From: Pseudomonadota bacterium
GTDB lineage: Bacteria; Pseudomonadota; Alphaproteobacteria; Rhizobiales; Xanthobacteraceae
Length of the DNA: 31,395 nt
Direction of reading: 5' to 3'
Assembly: GCA_021779635.1 (NCBI GenBank)
Contig: JAJYAH010000006.1
Span: forward strand, 1-31,395
In this document: positions 25,252 to 31,395 of the stretch, one piece after another
Layout: every line of letters begins with the position of its first letter
Position numbering within the stretch: the first letter of the stretch is position 1
Program-made: the position numbers and the translations under genes
Notes under the pieces: model-generated
What the model was told of the DNA's origin: nothing
Seen by the model: the letters and a program-made list of their open reading frames with translations, nothing else
The model's database searches: none

Positions 25252-26496
25252 ATGACGCACGTGAAAAGAGCCCGGACAGTAGCAGCGATCCTGGCCGGCG
25301 CGGTGGCTTTAGGCACGTATTCGGCTGGCGCCCAGGAAAAGGAGGTGCTGTTCGGCGAGCAATGCGACCGGACGGGCCCGACGCAGAACGTGGGCGTGTT
25401 CATGTGCCCCGGCTTCCAGGATTACATTGCGCTGGTGAACAGCAAGGGCGGCGTCGAAGGATACAAGATCAAGGTTCAGGAGATCGACAACGAATACAAG
25501 GTGCCGCCCGCAATGGAGGCGCACGAGCGCTTCAAGAAGGAAGGCGAGGTGATTGAGGCGCTTTACGGTACCCCACAGACTGCAGCACTCACCTCGAAGC
25601 TGGCCGAAGACAAGATCGTCGGTACGTCGCCGGGGTTCGGCACCGCCGCCGGCGCGGATGGCAAGCGCTTCCCTTACTTGTTCCCGATCGCGGCAACGTA
25701 CTGGTCGCAGGGCGCTGCTGCGGTCGCGTTTGCCAAGAAGCAGCTCGGCGGCAACCTGAATGGCAAGAAGATCGGTTATCTGTTCTACGATAACCCGGCC
25801 GGCAAGGAGCCGATCGTGATCCTTGAAGACCTGGCGAAAAAGGAAGGCTTCGAGTTGCGGACCTTCGCGGTGCCGCCGCCGGGGGTCGAACTCGGCGCGC
25901 AAGTTCTCGATATTACCGGCCGGTTCAAACCCGATTTCCTCATCACCCATCTGTTCGGCCGCTCGCCCTCGGTATCGATCAAGGAACTCAAAGCCAAGGG
26001 TTATCCGCTGAGCAAGGTGATCGCGCTGGTGTGGGGCGCCTCCGAAGCCGACGTGCGTGCCGCAGGCGGATTTGCCATCGCCGAGGGCTACAACACGCTC
26101 CAGTTTGCGGGTGTCGGCGAGGATTTCCCCGTCATCAAGGAGATCACCGAGATGTACAAGGCGCAAGGCAAGCCCGCACCGAAGGAGATCGATACGTCGG
26201 TCTACTACAACCGCGGTATTGTGTGGGCCGCCATGCAGGTCGAGGCGCTTCGCAACGCGATCAAGGCCGAGAAAGGCGGAATGCCGACGACCGAGGATAT
26301 GAAGAACGGCATGGAACACGTGAAGGACCTTTCCCTCGGCGGCATGGCGCCGCCGATGCAGGTCACGCCTGAGGACCATGAAGGCGGTGGATGGCTTCAG
26401 GTCTGGACCGTCAAGGGCGGCAAGTTTGTCAAAACGACCGACTGGTTTCAGGCCGATCGCGACGTGATCAAGGAGCACCTCGCCGAGGCCAAATAG
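25252..26496 (+). CDS. livK: Branched-chain amino acid-type ABC transporter substrate-binding protein LivK
   Basis: Periplasmic binding protein of 414 residues belonging to the Liv operon. It has a signal peptide with basic start (HVKRAR), a hydrophobic core and probable cleavage near AGAQ. The mature chain begins with EVLFGEQCDRTGPTQNVG and contains VNSKGGVEGYKIKVQEIDNEYK. The two early cysteines (in EQCD and MCPG) are close in sequence and might form a disulfide. GGGAGGAAG precedes the ATG. Such proteins bound to an in-operon acyl-CoA ligase probably recognise a carboxylate rather than leucine; this is inference from context. A strong hairpin follows the gene. Confidence 0.9.
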   Translation: MTHVKRARTVAAILAGAVALGTYSAGAQEKEVLFGEQCDRTGPTQNVGVFMCPGFQDYIALVNSKGGVEGYKIKVQEIDNEYKVPPAMEAHERFKKEGEVIEALYGTPQTAALTSKLAEDKIVGTSPGFGTAAGADGKRFPYLFPIAATYWSQGAAAVAFAKKQLGGNLNGKKIGYLFYDNPAGKEPIVILEDLAKKEGFELRTFAVPPPGVELGAQVLDITGRFKPDFLITHLFGRSPSVSIKELKAKGYPLSKVIALVWGASEADVRAAGGFAIAEGYNTLQFAGVGEDFPVIKEITEMYKAQGKPAPKEIDTSVYYNRGIVWAAMQVEALRNAIKAEKGGMPTTEDMKNGMEHVKDLSLGGMAPPMQVTPEDHEGGGWLQVWTVKGGKFVKTTDWFQADRDVIKEHLAEAK

Positions 26497-26503
26497 CAAA
26501 ACG

Positions 26504-26533
26504 GCGGCGGGCGCTCGCAAGGCCGCCCGCCGC
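26504..26533 (+). repeat. GC-rich hairpin after livK
   Basis: Perfect 10-base arms GCGGCGGGCG (26504-26513) and CGCCCGCCGC (26524-26533) enclose a 10-base loop, starting 7 bases after the livK stop. Only three T residues follow, so it could be a leaky terminator or, more likely, a 3'-end stabiliser that lets the binding protein be made in excess before the downstream livF gene. The same layout occurs after the sugar binding-protein gene at 4759-4784, with an unrelated sequence. Confidence 0.7.
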
Positions 26534-26603
26534 TTTGACTTGGTCGGCACGTTCCGGAAAGCCGTGTCCGCTCCCCAGGATCATTCGCAAGGCGCAATCA
26601 GAC

Positions 26604-27398
<795 letters not shown>

Positions 27399-27528
27399 AC
27401 GCCATGCCCAAGGGAGCGCGGTCTCCGCAAACCCTCCAGGCTTGACGGACCCGGTGGTGTGCCGCATGACAATCGGCTAATGCGAGTGGGCTGAACCACT
27501 TCGATTGAAGCCGTTTGGGGAGGATCGA

Positions 27529-28287
27529 ATGAGGCTGAACGGCAAGGTCGTGATCATAACCGGTGCCGCGCGCGGTATCGGTCAGGAATATGCCCGGGCC
27601 TGCGCAAACGCAGGCGCAAAAGTGGTCGCGACCGACATCAACGATTGCGGTCAGACCCTTGATTCGGTGAAGGCAGCTGGCGGCGACGCGATCGCGGTCA
27701 AGGTCAATGTCAGCGACATCCAGGCGACCGACGCGATGGTCGCCGCTGCCATAAAGGCGTATGGCCGTGTCGATGGGCTGATCAACAATGCCGCGCTCTA
27801 CGGGTCGCTGCGTGGCGGCAAGTTCGATGCCATCAGCGAGGCCGACTGGGACGCAACCATGGCGGTCAACGTCAAGGGCATCTGGAACTGCTGCAAGGCC
27901 GCGGTGCCTGCGATGCGCGAGGCCGGCGGCGGCAGCATTGTCAACATTGCCTCGCTCGCCGCAACCTACGGCCTCGCCTATGCGCTGCACTATACGACCT
28001 CGAAGGCCGCGGTCATTGGGATGACGCGCGGCCTTGCCCGCGAACTGGGCCGCGACAACATCCGCGTCAACGCGATTGCGCCAAGCGCTGTGCTGACGGA
28101 AGGCACGCAGGAGTTCTTTGGCGCCAAACACGCCAAGGCGCTGGAGGTCATTGCCGCCTCGCAGTCCATTCCCCGCAATCTTGTTCCTTCCGATCTGGCG
28201 GGAACGGCGATCTGGCTGTTGTCCGGCGCCAGCGGTTTCGTAACCGGTCAGACCATTTCGGTCGATGGCGGCACTGTGATGAACTGA
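27529..28287 (+). CDS. SDR family NAD(P)-dependent oxidoreductase
   Basis: Classical short-chain dehydrogenase/reductase of 252 residues. Cofactor motif TGAARGIG (11-18), NNAA (86-89), catalytic Ser142, Tyr155 and Lys159 (YTTSK), and the FabG-like ending VTGQTISVDGGTVMN. An Asp at the end of strand 2 (VATDIND) favours NAD(H). ATG at 27529 is preferred to a TTG 24 bases upstream because GGGGAGG lies about 5 bases before it. It is 130 bases after livF; TTGACG at 27442-27447 with CATGAC 17 bases on is a weak possible promoter, so it may be separately expressed. It could oxidise a hydroxyl on the imported acid or its CoA ester, but no substrate is shown. Confidence 0.9.
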   Translation: MRLNGKVVIITGAARGIGQEYARACANAGAKVVATDINDCGQTLDSVKAAGGDAIAVKVNVSDIQATDAMVAAAIKAYGRVDGLINNAALYGSLRGGKFDAISEADWDATMAVNVKGIWNCCKAAVPAMREAGGGSIVNIASLAATYGLAYALHYTTSKAAVIGMTRGLARELGRDNIRVNAIAPSAVLTEGTQEFFGAKHAKALEVIAASQSIPRNLVPSDLAGTAIWLLSGASGFVTGQTISVDGGTVMN

Positions 28288-28380
28288 ATTAGCCGAGCGA
28301 ATGGGACGATGATCAACGCACGAATACGGCCCGAACTCGGATCCCGGGGCTCAAAACCTTGCTAATATCAAATTTCCGTT

Positions 28381-28899
28381 TCAGTAATTCGCGTTGTCGT
28401 CCACGCCGTGCCCACGCTTGGGAACAAGAACCGTGCGCTCGAACGACATAAATTGCGTTCCGTCCGCCTTCCTGCCGAGTGTCTTGACCGACACAACGCC
28501 TTGGGTGGGCCGCTTGGCGGATTCCCGCTTATTCAGGACTTCAGACTCGGCGTAAATGGTGTCTCCAATAAAGACTGGGGCCGTGAGCTTGATGTCGTTC
28601 CAGCCCAAATTGCCAATTGCCTTTTGGCTGACATCGCTGACGCTCATGCCAGCGACAATCGAGAGAGTCAGGCAGCTGTTCACCAGCGGCCGGCCAAATT
28701 CCGACTTGGCCGCGTAAACCGCGTCGAAATGCAGGGGATGTTGATTCATGGTCAGTAGCGTGAACCACGTATTGTCCGTTTCTGAGATGGTCCGGCCGGG
28801 TCGATGTTCGTAGATGTCCCCGATCTCAAAATCCTCATAGTAACGGCCGTAGCTTTCCCGCAATCGGCGCCCGCCGACATTTTTCATCGTCGCAACCAT
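28381..28899 (-). CDS. MaoC family dehydratase/hydratase (hot-dog fold)
   Basis: A 172-residue single hot-dog protein that would hydrate or dehydrate an enoyl-CoA or beta-hydroxyacyl-CoA. The active-site stretch is FTLLTMNQHPLHFDAVYAA (46-64). The family pattern G-D-x-N-P-L-H-x-D becomes M-N-Q-H-P-L-H-F-D, so the catalytic Asp position is Asn52 while His57 is kept. This form is recognisable from the group that includes mycobacterial Rv2499c-like and C5-dicarboxyl-CoA hydratases; that comparison is from memory. The start at 28899 follows AGGAGAG at about 5 bases; a more upstream ATG would overlap the preceding gene. It is the last gene of the CoA-transferase operon, 25 bases downstream. Confidence 0.85.
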   Translation of the reverse strand: MVATMKNVGGRRLRESYGRYYEDFEIGDIYEHRPGRTISETDNTWFTLLTMNQHPLHFDAVYAAKSEFGRPLVNSCLTLSIVAGMSVSDVSQKAIGNLGWNDIKLTAPVFIGDTIYAESEVLNKRESAKRPTQGVVSVKTLGRKADGTQFMSFERTVLVPKRGHGVDDNANY

Positions 28900-28924
28900 C
28901 GTCGCTCTCCTGTGTCGCGCCGTC

Positions 28925-30058
28925 TCAGCGGACCTCTCCCCCAAGCGCCTTCTCAATGCCGGTTATCGCTTCGGTGTCCTGCCCGAGATTGGGCGTATGC
29001 AAATTGATCCGTGCCGGCTCGTTCGCAAAGTGAATCGGTGTCGAGATGTGCTTTCGTCCGTTCCCGTCCGTCACCACCATCCCCCGCGCCAGCAGGTGCG
29101 GATCCGCCAGCGCCTCCGGAAAGGTTTGTACGGGCCCGAAACAAACGTCGAACTCCAACAGCCATTCGGTCCAGTAAGCGAGCGGTTTGCCGCGAAACAA
29201 CCCGTCGAAATAAGCTATCACCGGTGCCTGATGCGGTCCCGGACCCCTTAGGCAGAGATCGATGAAGTCCGAACGTCCTAGGGCATTCAGCAAATTGCGA
29301 ATGAACTTTTCTTCCTGCCCTGCCAGGGTCAGGTATCGATCATCCGCTGTGCGGTAGATGCGATAAAATGCTGCGCCGCCGGTGGTTCGCTCATGCTTGG
29401 CGACCTGCTGCCGGCCTTCGGCGATCGCCGGTCCGAGAACGTTCACGCAGGCGGATATCATCGAATCGTGCATCGAAAGGTCGATATAGTCGCCAAGACC
29501 GGTCTGCCCGCGCCGCAGCAGCGCCATCAGCACGGCTGAAAGGCCCTGCAAGCCGGAAACGATGTCCGCGACCGGTACGCCCGGGATTGCAGGGGAGTTA
29601 TCGTTGCCCAGCGTGATGCTGAGCACGCCGCTTATGGCTTCGACCGCCAGGTCGTGCGCGGGTTTACGAAGATAAGGACCGTTTTGGCCAAACGCGCTGA
29701 TCGAACAATAGACGATGCGAGGATTGCGGGCCTTCACCCGTTCGTAGTCCACGCCCAGACGCGCTACGACGCCCGGGCGAAAGCTTTCGACGAAGACGTC
29801 GGCCGTTTCGCACAGCTTGAGCAATGTTTCCCTGTCACTGTCTTGCTTGAGATCGAGGACGATACTTTTCTTGCCTCGATTTACATTGCGAAAGAAAACG
29901 GTGCTGTCTCCGTCCAGCGGCCCGATCGACCGTCCGTGGTCGCCGCCAGGCGCTTCGACCTTGATGACCTCCGCGCCGTGATCGGCCATTGCAAGCGTCA
30001 GATACGGCCCAGGCAAAAACGATGACAGGTCGATGACGCGAATACCCTGCAGCTTCAT
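28925..30058 (-). CDS. CaiB/BaiF family (class III) CoA-transferase
   Basis: Transfers CoA between carboxylic acids through an aspartyl-CoA intermediate. It has 377 residues, close to the usual 380-430. The N-terminus LQGIRVIDLSSFLPGPYLTLAMADHGAEVIKVE is the family signature; Asp136 in RKPAHDLAVEAISG is the predicted nucleophile. It also has RGKKSIVLDLK (61-71) and GDYIDLSMHDSM. It starts 6 bases after the preceding CoA-transferase stop and ends 25 bases before the MaoC gene, so the two transferases probably act as separate enzymes of one pathway or as a heteromer. Donor and acceptor acids are unknown. Confidence 0.9.
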   Translation of the reverse strand: MKLQGIRVIDLSSFLPGPYLTLAMADHGAEVIKVEAPGGDHGRSIGPLDGDSTVFFRNVNRGKKSIVLDLKQDSDRETLLKLCETADVFVESFRPGVVARLGVDYERVKARNPRIVYCSISAFGQNGPYLRKPAHDLAVEAISGVLSITLGNDNSPAIPGVPVADIVSGLQGLSAVLMALLRRGQTGLGDYIDLSMHDSMISACVNVLGPAIAEGRQQVAKHERTTGGAAFYRIYRTADDRYLTLAGQEEKFIRNLLNALGRSDFIDLCLRGPGPHQAPVIAYFDGLFRGKPLAYWTEWLLEFDVCFGPVQTFPEALADPHLLARGMVVTDGNGRKHISTPIHFANEPARINLHTPNLGQDTEAITGIEKALGGEVR

Positions 30059-30064
30059 GCGGCA

Positions 30065-31225
30065 TTACCTGTCGACGGCAGCAAATTTTCGCGTTGTCAC
30101 AAAAGTCTCGTTATCGGCGCCGAGCGAGGCGCAAGCCGACGAATTCGGTCGCGCGCCATCGACCTTGAGCGGACTTGATAACAGCTTCAGCTCCGGATTT
30201 GCCGGATGAGCAACCGTGCGGATCATGCCGGAGCGCGCGACAAAGGGATTCTCCAGCGCTTGCGGCAGGCTATAAACCGGACCGACGGGAAGCTTGCCTG
30301 AAAGGCGTTGCAGCCAATTCTCCGTCGTTGCCTTGCGAAATTCCTCGTCGAGCACGGCGCTAAGCACTTCACGATTCAGCCTGCGGGCTTCCGGCGACGC
30401 AAAACGCGCATCTTCCAGCAGGTCATTCCGGTCCATGTCGGCGGTGAGATTGGTCCAGAATTTTTCCGTCATGCACATGACGAATATCCAGCCGTCCGCG
30501 GTCGGAAAGGTCTGAACCGGCGCAACCGAAAAATGCGAGCTGCGAGGCATTCGTTCGGTAACGTCGCCGTTGTTCAGGAACCAGGTCGCGGTGTAGCCGA
30601 GCTGATGCAGCGCCACGTCGAACAGGCAAGTGTCGACGTCGCAGCCTTTTCCTGTCTGGCGGGCGCGCATCAGGCATGACAGCAGCCCGACCATCCCGAC
30701 CATCCCCGTCATGTAATCGACGATCGATGGACCGAACCGGGAGGGCGGACCATCCGGCTCACCCGTTATGCTCATCAGGCCGGCCTCGGCCTGCATCAGG
30801 TAGTCGTAGCCGGGCCATGTCTTGCGTTCGTTATCGCGGCCATAGGCCGAAATATGCAGGCAGACGATCGCAGGGTTCAGCGATTGCAGGCTCGCATAGT
30901 CGATCTTGAGCTTTTCCGGCTGATCGCCGCGCAAATTGTTTACGACGGCATCGGACTCGACGACCAGCGCCTCCAGCGCCTCCCGGCCCGCCTGCGACTT
31001 GAGATCGAGCACAATGCTGTGCTTGCCGGAATTCCAGCTCTGGAAATATTCGCTGTCCGCAGCCCCGAGCAGATGAGGCCCGGTATAGCGCGCGGGATCG
31101 CCCCCGCTCGCGGCGTTTTCGATCTTGATGACTTCAGCCCCGAGGTCGGCGAGAAAGGTCGTTCCGTAAGGACCTGCACCAAACTGTTCGATCGCAAGGA
31201 TGCGCAAACCTTCGAGCGGCTTCAT
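30065..31225 (-). CDS. CaiB/BaiF family (class III) CoA-transferase
   Basis: Second class III CoA-transferase of the operon, 386 residues. It begins MKPLEGLRILAIEQFGAGPYGTTFLADLG and has GKHSIVLDLKSQ (68-78). Asp141 in TWPGYDYLMQAEAGLMSITG is the expected catalytic aspartate. It differs clearly from its neighbour, so this is an old paralogue pair rather than a recent duplication. ATG at 31225 is chosen because it overlaps the acyl-CoA dehydrogenase stop by 4 bases (ATGA) and begins the family N-terminus; the open frame continues further upstream but is shadow sequence. Pairing of two different members is common in operons for beta-oxidation-like degradation of dicarboxylates and cyclic acids. 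Confidence 0.9.
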   Translation of the reverse strand: MKPLEGLRILAIEQFGAGPYGTTFLADLGAEVIKIENAASGGDPARYTGPHLLGAADSEYFQSWNSGKHSIVLDLKSQAGREALEALVVESDAVVNNLRGDQPEKLKIDYASLQSLNPAIVCLHISAYGRDNERKTWPGYDYLMQAEAGLMSITGEPDGPPSRFGPSIVDYMTGMVGMVGLLSCLMRARQTGKGCDVDTCLFDVALHQLGYTATWFLNNGDVTERMPRSSHFSVAPVQTFPTADGWIFVMCMTEKFWTNLTADMDRNDLLEDARFASPEARRLNREVLSAVLDEEFRKATTENWLQRLSGKLPVGPVYSLPQALENPFVARSGMIRTVAHPANPELKLLSSPLKVDGARPNSSACASLGADNETFVTTRKFAAVDR

Positions 31226-31395
31226 GCCACCTTGTTCCTCTTGATCCACTGTTTCGCAATGATCATGCGTTGCATCTCGTTGGTGCCCTCGCCGATGCAT
31301 GTCAGCGGCGCATCGCGATAGAGCCGCTCGATGTCGTATTCCTTTGAGTATCCATAGGCGCCGTGGATACGCAGGCCTTCCGTGCTGTTTTCCAG
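31222..31395 (-). CDS. Acyl-CoA dehydrogenase, C-terminal fragment
   Basis: Only the last 57 codons are in the window; the gene continues past the right edge. The fragment reads LRIHGAYGYSKEYDIERLYRD and then IGEGTNEMQRMIIAK, the highly conserved C-terminal helix region of FAD-dependent acyl-CoA dehydrogenases, ending KRNKVA. It precedes two CoA-transferases and a MaoC hydratase and would supply the alpha,beta-dehydrogenation step before hydration. The stop overlaps the CoA-transferase start by 4 bases. The catalytic Glu is not in the visible part, so substrate class cannot be judged. Confidence 0.88.
   Translation of the reverse strand: MENSTEGLRIHGAYGYSKEYDIERLYRDAPLTCIGEGTNEMQRMIIAKQWIKRNKVA

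Noticed and set aside
25309..26550. 413-residue minus-strand open frame opposite livK
   Set aside because: Exact antisense of an intact binding protein with a signal peptide; composition is shadow-like.
28925..31225. Recent tandem duplication of the CoA-transferase gene
   Set aside because: The two proteins share only family motifs and differ throughout, so they are old paralogues.

Overview
The window looks like a chromosomal accessory and catabolic segment from a GC-rich alphaproteobacterium, most likely Bradyrhizobium or a close relative (Nitrobacteraceae). This rests on base composition, the style of the Liv-type transporters and their substrate-binding proteins, and the density of TetR, SDR and CoA-ligase genes. 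It is inference; no rRNA or phylogenetic marker gene is present. I saw no tRNA, rRNA, CRISPR array, transposase, integrase or phage gene.

Region 1 (1-6963, minus strand) is a sugar-type ABC uptake operon. In transcription order it holds an RbsC-like permease, a periplasmic binding protein, a second RbsC-like permease fused to a strictosidine-synthase/SMP-30-like beta-propeller, a second free-standing propeller protein, and a double ATP-binding subunit cut by the window edge. A perfect 26-bp palindrome separates the binding protein from the fusion gene. The permease-propeller fusion is the most unusual gene here and suggests uptake coupled to hydrolysis or isomerisation of a sugar-lactone-like substrate.

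Region 2 (7593-11165) holds an SDR oxidoreductase divergent from a TetR regulator, a free-standing Liv-type binding protein, and a second TetR regulator. Region 3 (11326-15135) is a three-subunit molybdenum hydroxylase of the PaoABC aldehyde-oxidoreductase type, divergent from the second TetR. A 17-bp inverted repeat fills the spacer of its predicted promoter and is a good operator candidate. An RND efflux pump permease without partner genes follows (15426-18695). Next is a Rieske non-heme-iron oxygenase alpha subunit (18987-20171), preceded by a second TetR-type operator-like repeat.

Region 4 (20412-28287, plus strand) is a branched-chain-amino-acid-type (Liv) transport operon with an acyl-CoA synthetase gene inside it, in the order livG, ligase, livH, livM, livK, livF, followed by an SDR. 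A 26-codon ORF with a strong ribosome binding site ends in a 4-base overlap with the livG start. The arrangement suggests import of an aromatic or other carboxylic acid, activation to its CoA thioester, and oxidation.

Region 5 (28381-31395, minus strand) is an acyl-CoA operon: an acyl-CoA dehydrogenase (only the C-terminus is in the window), two class III CoA-transferases and a MaoC-type hydratase. Overall the window is a carboxylate/aldehyde catabolic neighbourhood with several uptake systems, local TetR control and thioester chemistry. No substrate can be assigned from sequence alone.
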